This document shows positions 7,591 through 16,883 of a stretch of 20,866 nt of DNA, piece after piece. The notes beneath the pieces were generated by a model. That model ran no database searches. It worked only from the letters and a program-made list of their open reading frames with translations, and was not told the origin of the DNA. Each line of letters begins with the position of its first letter. The first letter of the stretch is position 1. Position numbers and translations under genes: made by a program. Source of the stretch: Triparma columacea (Eukaryota > Sar > Bolidophyceae > Parmales > Triparmaceae); NCBI GenBank assembly GCA_030267965.1, contig BRYA01000337.1, positions 1-20,866 of the forward strand, written 5' to 3'.

Positions 7591-9766
7591 CTACAAGTTC
7601 CCCCAGGTCCTCTCCTCGATCCCATCAATTTTCTTGTGGTCGTCAGTCCATTCGACGTGGTGGGATCCCTCCATGTCGGTACGCTCGAACGTGTGGGCGC
7701 CAAAGAAGTCGCGCTGGGCCTGGGTGAGATTTGCTGGTAAGTTCTTGGTCCTGTAGCTATCAAAGTAGTTGAGGCTCGCACAGAAGGCAGGGCAGGGGAT
7801 CCCTGATGCGATGCAGAGGGTGACGATTCTACGCCATGCCGCCTGGCGCTGATTTAGGGAGGCCGCGAAGTCGGGGTCGATCATTAGATTCTTCAGGGTG
7901 GGGTCCTTGACGAAGGCCGCCTTCATGTGGTCAAGTTGGACGCTGCGAATGATGCAGCCGCCGCGCCAGATTCTGCAGCACTCCCCTAGGTCGACGTTCC
8001 AGCTGTTCTTATCGCTGGCCGCCTTGATGAGGCAGAGACCCTGGGCATATGAGCAGATCTTGGCCGCGTAGAGGGCGGCCTGGAGGTCTTCCATGATCTG
8101 CTCGTGGGCTACTGAGGGAACCTCGCTGGGTCCCTTGAGCAAGAGGGAAGCGGCGACCCTCTCGTCCTTCCTTCCCGAGAGGAAGCGGGTGTCAAGGGCT
8201 GCAGCTATCGTGGGGGCTGGGACGGACTGTTCCGCCGCCTAGGATTGCACGGGAGTTGATGGGGTGAGAAGAGAGGGAGGAAGGGGGGGGAGGGGGGGGG
8301 AAGGGGGGTACCAATTGGTGCTACTTGCGTCGAGTCGAGGCAATTCCATTTCGATTACATACGCTCTCACCTCCTGAACAGTCCACCTCCCAGTTCCCTT
8401 CATTCCTGTCTTGTCGAGGATCTTGTCAACGACGTAGCTCCCGTCATCAGTCTTGTCGTCCTTCTTCTTAAGGATGTCGGCAGTGATCTGGATGAGGTAG
8501 GATGCAAGGTCTCCCTTGTTCCACTCAGCAAAGTGGGCCGACATTTTGTCATTATCCAGGCCGACGATCTGCTTCATCACGGCGTAGGCCTCGGCGATGA
8601 GCTGCATGTCCCCGTACTCGATGCCGTTGTGGACCATTTTTATGTAGTTCCCAGAGCCAATCTCTCCGCAGTAGGTTGTGCAAGGCTCCTCTCCAATCTG
8701 GGCTGCGCACTTGGTAAGGATTGGTTCCATCATGTCATAGCCTACCTTAGGGCCCCCAGGCATCAAGCTCGGGCCGTTCCTAGCTCCCTGCGGGGGGGTG
8801 GGAGGCAGACGGAGGAAGACGGGGGGAAGATGGGGGGAAGACGAGGGGAGGAGTGAGTGGCGGAAGATAAGGACACGGAGAAGGTGGCGGAGAAGGTGGC
8901 AGGGTGGCGGAGAAGGTGGCAAAAGGAGTCGAATGTTCCCCGCCGAAAATACATACCTCCTCTCCTCCAGAGATACCCATACCCATGAACATTATCTGAG
9001 GGAGGATGCAACGAACAGACGGGGTTAGGAGGTGCAGGGGGGCAGGGGGGGGGGGGGGGAGACCTCGGGAAGAAAAGATGGGGGGGGGAAGCCAGCCGAT
9101 TAAGACAAGAAGAGGAACGACGATAACGCCCTTCCCACCCATACCTATCTTCCCCGCCAATAGCCCCTTACTCCCTCACCTTCTTGGGCTCCAACTCCTT
9201 GGACCTTCTCACAGAATTTGGAAACCACTCATTGCCACCATCCACGATAAGATCGCCCTCCTCCATGTACTCGGCGAGCTGGGCAATTGTGTCGTCGACG
9301 GGCTTACCAGCCATGACCAAAAGGATCACCTTGCGGGGCTTGGACAGAGCAGCTACAAAGTCCTTTGGCGATTTCACACCAGTGAGGGTTGTGATGCCCT
9401 CATCGGCGGCACGCTTCACCGTAGTATCAACCTTAGCCGGGGATCTGTTACATACGACAACCTGCGAAGGGACGATGGATGAAATGTAAGCCTCAAGAAT
9501 ACGGGGACGGGACGGGTGCTGTGGTAGAAACTGACCTTAAAGCCATGGCTGGCCATGTTCAACGCAAAATTTTGGCTATGATAGTGTAATTGCGAAAGGG
9601 AGGGGGGGTGGAGAGTCAGAAGGGGGGCGAGAAGGGCCAAAAAAGCTGGAAGCCTCATACTCGATTGATTGCAGGCAGGGAAGGATATTAGGCCTTGAAC
9701 GGACTATACGTACCCCATCACGGCAAGACCGTAGAGACCAACTTCACCATATCCTTCTTCGGCCAT
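7591..9766 (-). CDS. PGD: 6-phosphogluconate dehydrogenase, decarboxylating
   Basis: The enzyme converts 6-phosphogluconate and NADP+ to ribulose 5-phosphate, CO2 and NADPH in the oxidative pentose phosphate pathway. Six exons join in frame: 9766-9714, 9575-9536, 9461-9180, 8995-8957, 8787-8371 and 8238-7591. They give 492 residues, the usual family length. Visible motifs are the N-terminal nucleotide-binding GLAVMGQNFALN, NRSPAKV after the second intron, DGGNEWF, SGGEEGARNGPSLMPGG across an exon junction, KMVHNGIEYGDM with catalytic Lys188, Asn192 and Glu195, and the C-terminal NLTQAQRDFFGAHTFER. The protein starts almost directly on the Rossmann fold with no transit or signal peptide, so the cytosol is likely. 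Exons 2 and 4 are only 40 and 39 bases. A TATAAATATA element about 100 bases upstream is shared with a divergent 5S rRNA gene. Confidence 0.97.
8283..8311. repeat. G/C homopolymer tract in the dehydrogenase intron
   Basis: Interrupted G-runs on the plus strand form the C-rich tract of the last PGD intron on its coding strand, about 45-70 bases before the acceptor at 8238. It probably serves as an extended pyrimidine tract; the long single-base runs are also prone to sequencing length errors. Confidence 0.6.
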
Positions 9767-9868
9767 TTTACGCGATAAAAGGCAACGAGGGGGAGTCTGG
9801 AGTTTTGGGGAGGGAGAGGGAAGTGCATGAGGTGAAGAGGAGAAAAGGAGACGAAAGGAGATTTTAGC

Positions 9869-9878
9869 TATATTTATA
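9869..9878. promoter_or_regulatory. TATAAATATA element between PGD and 5S rRNA
   Basis: TATATTTATA on the plus strand, TATAAATATA when read toward PGD. It lies at -35 to -26 from the inferred 5S start and 103 bases upstream of the PGD start codon. The same element at the same 5S spacing occurs at 19888-19897. It may serve RNA polymerase III for 5S, RNA polymerase II for PGD, or both. Confidence 0.65.
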
Positions 9879-9903
9879 GTATAAATTCACCACTCCCCTT
9901 CAG

Positions 9904-10017
9904 AACCGGCCACACAATCATGACAGCACCGCTTCCCGTCTGCTCAGCGAAGTTAAGCATGACCTGGCTCTATTAGTACTACGGTGGGGGACCACGTTGA
10001 AACACAGAGTGCTGATT
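9904..10017 (+). rRNA. 5S ribosomal RNA, copy 1
   Basis: A 114-base 5S rRNA with recognisable internal control elements: box A/loop region GCGAAGTTAAGCATGACC, and GTACTACGGTGGGGGACC toward the 3' side. The terminal helix pairs AACCGGC at the 5' end with GCTGATT at the 3' end, with one A-C mismatch that the second copy (AATCGGC) does not have. An eight-T run at 10016-10023 provides the RNA polymerase III terminator. It is transcribed away from PGD. Exact ends are inferred from helix pairing and may be off by a few bases. Confidence 0.93.
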
Positions 10018-10052
10018 TTTTTTGCATCTCTACATGCCGATTTTTTTGCATC
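10016..10052 (+). terminator. RNA polymerase III terminator, two T-runs
   Basis: TTTTTTTTGCATC at the 5S 3' end is followed by a second TTTTTTTGCATC at 10041-10052. T-runs of four or more terminate RNA polymerase III. The same paired T-run plus GCATC arrangement follows the second 5S copy, so the second run looks like a conserved back-up terminator. Confidence 0.7.
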
Positions 10053-10256
10053 ACAATATGAGATGATTTAGAAGAGCTCTGTTTTTAGTTGAGCATGTGT
10101 TTTTTTTTGGCATTCACGGAGAGAAGAACGGGATGGTGGACCATTTTCGTCATCGCTTTTCATCCAACCCTACCTCTCATCTCCCACCTCTCCCATTAAC
10201 ACAAAAAGAAAAGATAATAAATAATACACTAACAGAAACACAATTTACTAACCATC

Positions 10257-11264
10257 TCACAACATTTCGTTCAACTCCCACTCTGTCGTAGTCCCACTAA
10301 CTTGGCTCTCCAACAGAGCATTGAACAGGGATGACCCGGAGAAGGGTTTCTTGGGCCGCTCTGGGGAGAGCGTTCTCTGACTGGCAACGAGAGACATTGC
10401 GTTGAGCTGAGTGAGGCTCAGCTCTGGTTCAACGAAATCCTCCTCGTCGTCATCCTCCTCACCCCCCTCCCCCTCTCTCCACGCTTCATTCTCGTTATCG
10501 TAATTCCCGTCCTTCATATCCTCGTTTGTCTGTGGCACTCTGTTGACTTTCTTCCTAGAGTCGCTTTGCAGGGGCGAACTCAGGGCTGGACTTCCTCCGT
10601 AGGCGACGCTAAGCTTCCTCTGCTTCTTTTGAACAAAGTCGTGCTTCTGCTGGGCAATCCTGCTTTCGGACATGAGCGCCTTCATCTTTTGGATGCGTAT
10701 TGCTTTCTTGCCCCTCTTGACCTTGTCCCGGTGTGCCATGTCAAGGGGATCGTAGGCTATTGTGAGATGCGGGAGCTCTGCAGGAAGAAGCAAAGTGACA
10801 TTCGAAGGATGTTAGTTATTGTTGCTGCATCTTGGAGCCCTTCTATAATGGGAATTGCCTCACTCACCTCTAAATTCCTTGCTGATGTAGCGCTTCAACC
10901 CAGCCGAAACTGTCCCGTCCGGACGTAGCGCCGGCGCCCCGGAAAACGTGAAGGCGCTCCGAATCCCCGTGTGGGCAAGGTTGGGAACTGCAGGGGGTGG
11001 TGGGGGGCGGGTTAAAGGGTTGGGAAGTGACAATTGTGAGCGTTGAATATAATATTTTAGCGAGGTACCCTTACTAGAGTCTTTTACACCATTTTATGAT
11101 CTGTTGGTCTCCCGCTAATCCCCCAAAGGCTGCCAATCTGCCCTCAATCTTGCCTCACCTGTCACGGGCTGAACCAGGGTGGACTTCCATTGAGCCTTCC
11201 CAGCGCCCTCTCTGGATCCCAAATGGGGGGATGTAGATATCTTATCAAGGAATATATGCGACAT
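10257..11264 (-). CDS. Unknown conserved-looking protein, 248 residues, three exons
   Basis: I do not recognise this protein. Exons 11264-11159, 10987-10868 and 10777-10257 join in consistent phase 1 (donors GTGAGG and GTGAGT; acceptors CTGCAG in both introns). The start MSHIFLDKISTSPHLG is the first good ATG. The middle exon reads GIRSAFTFSGAPALRPDGT then SAGLKRYISKEFR, a compact, non-repetitive stretch typical of a conserved domain. It is followed by a lysine/arginine-rich helix (KVKRGKKAIRIQKMKAL, then QQKHDFVQKKQRKL). The last third is acidic and probably disordered (EGGEEDDDEEDFVEPELSL). No signal peptide or membrane segment is seen. The gene diverges from the coiled-coil gene at 11563. 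Splicing is well supported by phase and signals; function is unknown. Confidence 0.75.
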
Positions 11265-11562
11265 TGCCAAACCCTCTACAAGTGGCGTGAGAGCAGTATA
11301 AAAATATTGGGGGAGCTTGGGGCAGTTAGTAGTTTGGGAGTGGGAAGGAGGTTGCTTTTTGGAAGTGTTGGTGGACGTTCAATTTTATTCCAATTTCTCA
11401 AGGGGAAGGGAGCTTAAATTACTTTTTCCCTACAACTTCAAAAAGTACTTACGCCCTACAACTTCAAAAGGTTACTACCAAATCCCCCTCTTTTCCTCCC
11501 TTGCAAATCAGCAGAAGGGGGGGGGAATACAAGCAACACAAGTACCTTCGTCCCTTTTAAGG
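11265..11562. promoter_or_regulatory. Divergent promoter region between two unknown genes
   Basis: This 298-base gap separates start codons on opposite strands. A plus-oriented TATAAAAATA lies at 11297-11306, which would place transcription of the rightward gene near 11325-11330 with a long 5' leader. A 16-base direct repeat (CCCTACAACTTCAAAA) occurs at 11428-11443 and 11454-11469, spaced 26 bases, possibly a paired factor-binding site. No clear TATA faces the leftward gene. Confidence 0.45.
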
Positions 11563-13341
11563 ATGGACAAGTCGCCATCCCGGAAGGTTTACATGTCTTC
11601 GCCGATCCGGATACGAAAGTTCACCTTCCCTGACAAGAATGGGATTAGAGGGTCGGGAGGTTTTTCGGGAGGGACCATTAATGGAAGGGAGGGAGGGAGC
11701 GGGCTTGCAGGTGAGGAGTTCTAGGCGACATAAAGGGGTGAAGTGTTGGGCGGCGCCTGGTAGTTATTCAGCTTCAAACTAATATATCGATTTTTCTTGG
11801 CCATCACTTTCGCAGCGGCTGGATTGAGCATAGTTGGGGGTGCTGTTGGGGCCATGGATGGGAGGGAGAGAGATATTTTTAGTGGGAGCTCAGGGGAAGG
11901 CGAGACTGACGCGAAGGTCGACGCGACAAAGGTAAACACGGTGGTCCACACAGAGACCCCACAGCATTTGTTACAACCCCTCCAAGCCCCCTCGTCATCA
12001 CCCCCCCCTCCGTCCCCGTCTACAATGGTACCTCACCACCTGCACCTAATTAGAGAACGAACGAAACTCAAGGTGATCGAAAAGGCAAGGAAGGGACTGC
12101 GGCAAAAGAATAGTCCCCCAGTGACGAGAAGCATGTCCAGTCACGGTGTCGAGAGGTCTACCGGGGGCTCTCCGTCGACCAGCGACGTACGGGCAACTTC
12201 TGCCCCGCGGACAATGGTGATGAGCAAACCAATCTCCCTCGTGACGAGGATCCAACAAGAAGTAGCAACCTGCGCCTTTGAAGACCTCTCCAAACAAATA
12301 TCCAAGTCTCTACAGCAACGTCGGGCAGAGAATGAGGAGGAGGACGAGGGTTACAAAAAGGCTGGGGATGGGGGTAGCAGGAGGAGGGATGGGAAGGGGG
12401 AGCTGAAGTTAGTGAAGAGGTAAGTATGGTCGGAGGTTCGTGCATCTGCAATGCAATATTGCAAACGAATCCATGCAAGAGTTAAAAAGGTGCACAGTGG
12501 GAGACAGGTCATAGTCTCGGCCCTCCCTCATCATTTCAGCTCCTCTCCCCTCACACACACACGCTCCTCGCTTCCCCCTCCCCCCCAATCGCAGGAAGAA
12601 TAGAGGGAGGGGAGGACGAGGAGGAAGTGCAAGAGGTTTCGATCAAGACAAGGGGAAGCAGGACATGGTCGTGACGTCAACATCGGCGGTCGATATAGAG
12701 AGACAGCGACTCCTCGCGGTGGCGAGAGTAATGAACAACAAGAAACGACAAGAAAGCAAAAAGAAGGAGGAGGAGGAGGAGGTAAGAATAAATGACGGGA
12801 TGGTATTGTTGCGTAATATCGTTGGATAATATCATGGGATGTTTCGACAACCCACAACGAGCTGTGGGTTGAGTTTGTTGCGATAATCCAAACACCGCGA
12901 CATCCCAACCGAATCTTGCTTATTAACACTCTCGCTCACCGTCACCATTAACTATTGCAGAGAAGGAAATCGAAGTTTGGGGACATCGACCTAGACAAGA
13001 TGAGACAGCTAGCGAGCCAACGCGCCCTCGAAGCACAGAGAGAGGCCAAGTCTAGAAGAGATAAGGAGGAGAAGGCAAGGGAAGAGAGAAGGATCAAGAA
13101 GGCGACGGAGAGGAAGAAGGAGCAGGAGGAGAAGGAAAGGAGGAGAGCTGAAATATACGCGATAAATAGCGTCATGAGGGAAGCATTTAACAACAGGTTT
13201 AGGCAATTCGCCGGGAACATGCTAGCGGGGGGGCAAGGTGGCCATGCTGTGGTCTCTGAAGAAATGGAAGCAGAATTAGAAGGGGTCCGGCAAGGTGAAG
13301 TTGGAGCGAATGTCAACTTCAGCGGCGTAGGCGCCGTCTAG
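11563..13341 (+). CDS. Unknown basic coiled-coil protein, 439 residues, four exons
   Basis: I do not recognise this protein. Exons 11563-11710, 11816-12419, 12595-12781 and 12961-13341 join in frame (phases 1, 2, 0) with consensus sites such as GTAAGT and CTATTGCAG. It starts MDKSPSRKVYMSSPIRIRKF. Exon 2 encodes a short hydrophobic Gly/Ala stretch (AAGLSIVGGAVGAM), then a Pro/Ser-rich disordered section and a helix near LVTRIQQEVATCAFEDL. Exon 3 begins Gly/Arg-rich (RGRGGRGGSARG) and ends poly-Glu. Exon 4 is a long charged helix of Lys/Glu/Arg repeats, then a less charged C-terminal segment ending FSGVGAV. Arg/Gly-rich and coiled-coil content could suit RNA binding or a structural role, but this is weak. 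The gene ends 151 bases from the convergent EDC4 stop. Confidence 0.7.
12782..12960 (+). other. Intron with nested inverted repeats
   Basis: Third intron of the coiled-coil gene. CAACCCACA (12848-12856) and TGTGGGTTG (12863-12871) form a perfect 9-base-pair stem with a 6-base loop. Outside it TGGGATGT (12835-12842) can pair with ACATCCCA (12900-12907). No box C/D or H/ACA motifs are convincing, so a hosted small RNA is only a possibility. Confidence 0.4.
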
Positions 13342-13492
13342 CTGGGAATCACGGCAAGTTATCCGTAAATAGTCTATGTTTGTGAAAATAACGAGAACCC
13401 AAAGCGCCATTCACTTCACAAAGGTTCTTTAGCTTATCTCCTCCTCATCCACCACCTCCACCACCTCCCGCCCCCCCCACACTCAAACCACC
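13342..13492. other. Short convergent 3' intergenic region
   Basis: These 151 bases separate the stop codons of the rightward coiled-coil gene and leftward EDC4. Both 3' ends must share or overlap here. The stretch nearest EDC4 is C-rich with CCACCTCC repeats. No canonical polyadenylation hexamer is obvious. Confidence 0.5.
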
Positions 13493-16400
13493 TCACATGC
13501 CAATCGACGTTACAACCCCAACTAGGCCCTGCAGTCTCCTCTTCTCGACGACCATGTTCCTCTTCTGCACACCGGCCATGGCTTGCTTAATGTGTCTGAG
13601 AAGTTGTGCCTTGACTTGGGGGAGGTGGTTTTTAATGTTGGGGTCTTCAGCGTCGATGGTGAGGCTGCACTCGGTGATCCACTCGACCTCGAGGTCGAAG
13701 GTTTCCTTTCCGTCCTCGACGAAGCCGCTTCCGATTTGCTGCAGGAGGCAGAGAAGGACCGTCTGGCTGACCTTGCAGTTTCCGTCCTCCCCGTGGAAGA
13801 TGGTGGCGACGTCAACTAGGCTGCAGGTATATAGGCTGAGGTCGAGCTTGCTGGCCTGGAGGGCCATCATGAAGGCTTCGTCGTACTTCCCTTGCTCTAT
13901 GAGCCCCCTGACCTTGGCCTTTTCAATCTCTGTTTTATTCTCCTCTTCTTTCGCTTTGCCAGCCTCCTCCGGCGCCGAGGCTGAAGCGGCGTTGGCATTG
14001 GCAACGCTGATTTTTTTCAACTCTATGACTGACTCCGTGAGCTCCATGATGCTGTTCGTTAAGACCCCAATCGTTTTTTTTAGCCCCTCGTTCTCCTTCC
14101 TGACCTCCTTGACGATTTTCCCTTGCTCCCTAATGACGTCGTCCATCTGCTTCTGAACCTTCCCCCCGTCTACCTTCATCTTCGCCAACCCCTGGCTCAT
14201 GGTCTTGTTGACTTGTGCAGTCATTTCAGAAATGCCAGCATGGACACTCGGGACAATCATCTTTTCCATGACTTCAACAATGCCCTCCTTAACGTGATCG
14301 CTAAGCCCGGCAACGGTCTTGTCCCTGGTCTTCTCGCCGTCCTCCTTCACGCTCCTGGTGACGGCCTTGCCGACCTTTTGCATCTCGGACTTTAGAGAAG
14401 CCTGGAGGGCCTTGGTGACCTGCTCCACAATATCCTTCACGACGCTGCCGTCGAGCTTGGCGGCGGGGGGGGTCGCGGGAGGCGAGGCCTTCTTCGCCGC
14501 AGCAGGCGCCACAGCCGCGACCGTCGTTTTTGTAGGAGCAGCCTCCGCCGCATTGTTGTTCTTTTGAAGGATGATGGGGGAGATCCTGTTGCCGAGTCCG
14601 GGGGGGCCAGCAATGTTGGCGCTCCCGCCCTTGAATATGCCGTCCTCGGGCTGCACCGCGGTCTTGGGGGTGGTGGCTTTGGCCTGCTCCTTCGTCGCCG
14701 CAGGCTTGAGGGGCGCAGTGACGCTGTCGCTGTCGAAGGTTGGCATTGGGGCCCCGATCTTGGCAAGCAGGGCAGTAGGGCTCAGCAGATTGCCAGTGGT
14801 GGTGGAGGCGGCGTCTGAAGAAGCCGCTGTTGCGGGGGGGGGAGGAGGGGGCGTGCTTTCGGGTTCGAGGACGGGTTCCGGTGGCGACGGGGTTGGAACC
14901 GAGGGAACGGGAACGGCCGCTTCTAAGCCCAATCCTCCGAGCCAGTTATCAAACACGCTGGAACTGGTGGTGGGCGCCGAAACAGGTGCCGGCTCTGGTG
15001 GTTCGACCACCACCACCTCGTCCTTCCCCCCCCCCCCCTCCTCCTCCTCCTCGCCTCCCCATTCCTCCATCCAACACTGTCCCGGCCTGACCTTCATGAG
15101 CTGAATGGCCTTCCTCTGCACCCCGTAGATGTACCACTCCCACCCTTTCTCCTCCCCGACGGTCCCGACGTCGTGGTTGTCGGGGTTGGTAATGAGGCAA
15201 ACATTCATTCCAGTCCAACTCACGACCTTGTCGAGAAGTTTGAACTCCCTTACCCAGTTGAAGGCCCCCTTCTTCGCATCGAAGTGGGCCACTCCCATCC
15301 ACTCCTTGCCAGTGTCGCCAATTGCCATGAACTCCCCCTCGTCGTCAGTGATGAGTTCCAGCCAAGGGTCCTCCCCCACGCCCTCAATGGTTAAGATCTG
15401 GCTGCGCTTGGCGGTGCCGGTGGGGTTCTCCCACACAGATATCTTGTCGTTCCCTCCTTCGCTCGTCCACATCCAGTCCCCGAGCCACCCGACCTTCCTA
15501 ACCTTGCCCTCCCCAGCCTGAATGACAGAGACGCAGCTGATGTTCCTGCCCTGCGTGCTCTGTAGGCCCCAGACCCTGGCGGTCCCGTCGTCGGAAACTG
15601 AGACCGCGAAGCTGGCCTTCGGGCAGAACGTCACGTCGTTGACGCTCATGGTGTGCCCTGACATTACGAGGCCCAGGGACTGGAGGCTCTCCTCCTCATC
15701 GTCCCCCCCCTTGACGGCGCAGCAGGCGTGTGCCTCAGAGGAGTGCTTCTGAGTGTAAAGCTGGGTCGAGTTAACAAGGACCACCCTGTGTTGCGATAAG
15801 CGATAAGAGAGATAAGTGATAAGAGCGATAAGAGCGATAAGCGATAAGCGATAAGCGACGGACGGTGAACGATGAGTGCAATCGAAAACCCAACTAGATA
15901 TTGTCACAAAGTAGAATGTGAATCATTTTGATGCTTATCGCCTTGCTCCTCCGTCGCCCCTCGCCCCCTTTAATCTCTGCCTCACCTGTTCCCCACAACA
16001 AGCATAAACTTGTTAGGGTCAAAAGGGTGCCACCTGAGCCTGCTAGGCTTGTCCTTAAGCGGGGTCAGGTCGAGCTCCAGCAGCTTCGTGTAGTCTATTT
16101 CCTGCTCCTTCCCGTCGGGAACCTGCTGGGCGGCCTGGCCACCCTCGTATACCCTCCATACCATGACCCTACCCTCACCACCAACGCTACCAAGGACGTC
16201 AGAGGTCCGGGAAAAGAAACACACGTCGGTGACGGGCTCCGTGTGAGACCTAAGCAGGGTCCGAAGGGCAGACTGGCGGGACAGGGTACGCAGCAAACCA
16301 GACTTGATTGCATACACAATGAACCTGTCGTTAACGGTGATTAGATCTGAGAGGGAGGGATTTTAGGAGAGGAGTGAGAGGAGAGGAGGAGAGGGAGAAG

Positions 16401-16744
16401 GGTATATGGATGGAGTGAGGAAGTGTTTGCAAAGTGTTTGCTTAGTGAGTGTGATTAACAAGGGTGTAACAAGTAAGAAGCAGTGGCGGTCGACGAGTGT
16501 TTGTGTTTGTGTAGCATTTTCTCATTCATTTGGGAGATATATGCAAAGGTTATGCAATATAAGAGAGTAACATTGGTATAGACGTGCACTATGAAGTAAA
16601 CTTACCGCCATTATTCCTTAAACAGTCACTTTTAACATGAGTTATAGGGACGGACTTTGGCTGCACTGTGTCCGTCCCTATTACACTGTATGAGACTCTT
16701 TCGCCTGAGGGGATTGCAGTACCAGGGATTGACGAGCTTGACAT
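13493..16744 (-). CDS. EDC4: Enhancer of mRNA decapping 4 (EDC4/Ge-1/Varicose)
   Basis: EDC4 is the P-body scaffold that joins the decapping enzyme DCP2 to its activators and promotes mRNA decay in the cytoplasm. Three exons, 16744-16606, 16346-15986 and 15785-13493, give 930 residues. The N-terminal part (to about residue 440) carries WD40 blades, seen in HTEPVTDVCFF with GEGRVMVWRVY, and GHTMSVNDVTFCP with SDDGTARVWGL. A Pro/Ala/Ser-rich linker follows (400-590), then amphipathic helices (600-770). The C-terminal Ge-1 helical domain is diagnostic: GLIEQGKYDEAFMMALQASK, LSLYTCSLVD and VSQTVLLCLLQQIG match the family's AFQQAL, LVLYVCE and LSLIQQL patterns. The protein is shorter than the animal and plant forms. 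The start MSSSSIPGTAIPSGERVSYS is the only one compatible with exon 1. It shares a 139-base promoter gap with IFT88. Confidence 0.93.
15793..15857. repeat. GATAAG microsatellite-like tract in EDC4 intron 2
   Basis: Eight GATAAG cores spaced 7 or 9 bases apart. On the coding (minus) strand they read CTTATC and sit immediately before the CGCAACACAG acceptor at 15786, where they would serve as the pyrimidine-rich part of the intron. GATAAG is also the GATA-factor core, but tandem slippage explains it better. Confidence 0.8.
16644..16681. other. 12-base-pair perfect inverted repeat in EDC4 exon 1
   Basis: ATAGGGACGGAC (16644-16655) and GTCCGTCCCTAT (16670-16681) are perfect reverse complements with a 14-base loop. 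The hairpin falls inside the first coding exon, about 64 bases after the start codon, and encodes the segment VIGTDTVQPKSVPIT. It would form a stable structure in the mRNA near the start of translation. Confidence 0.8.
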
Positions 16745-16883
16745 TGCGATGGAGAGTTTAGATTTTGTCGGAGATGCTCAATAAACTCTCAATAAACTTT
16801 TTGGGCCTTTCTCCTCTTCTCCTCCTCCCTCCCCATTCGAGCTCTCGTCGTTTCCTGTGAATTTAGAATTTCATTTTGAAACC
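16745..16883. promoter_or_regulatory. Shared divergent promoter of EDC4 and IFT88
   Basis: Only 139 bases separate the two start codons on opposite strands. There is a doubled CTCAATAAACT (around 16778-16799) and a CT-rich run before IFT88, but no canonical TATA. If both transcripts start inside this gap, they must share core promoter sequence. Confidence 0.65.

Noticed and set aside
8239..8922. Single uninterrupted 227-codon PGD frame running through introns
   Set aside because: Its ends are translated intron (PPSPPPCHLL and VRAYVIEM). The spliced model with exon 8787-8371 restores the family sequence exactly.
13497..14156. Plus-strand 219-codon frame opposite EDC4, and other long frames at 14571-15104
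   Set aside because: These are antisense shadows of the EDC4 coding frame in GC-biased, low-complexity sequence, with no recognisable domain.
15786..15907. Upstream extension of the EDC4 reading frame beginning MTISSWVFDC
   Set aside because: It is intron 2 read through the CTTATC repeat. The acceptor at 15786 joined to exon 2 gives a continuous WD40 sequence (VVGNR then VVLVNS).
16857..16883. Alternative IFT88 start nine codons upstream
   Set aside because: Possible, but MYSGQNQNDDYDF better matches IFT88 N-termini and ACCATGT is a reasonable start context.
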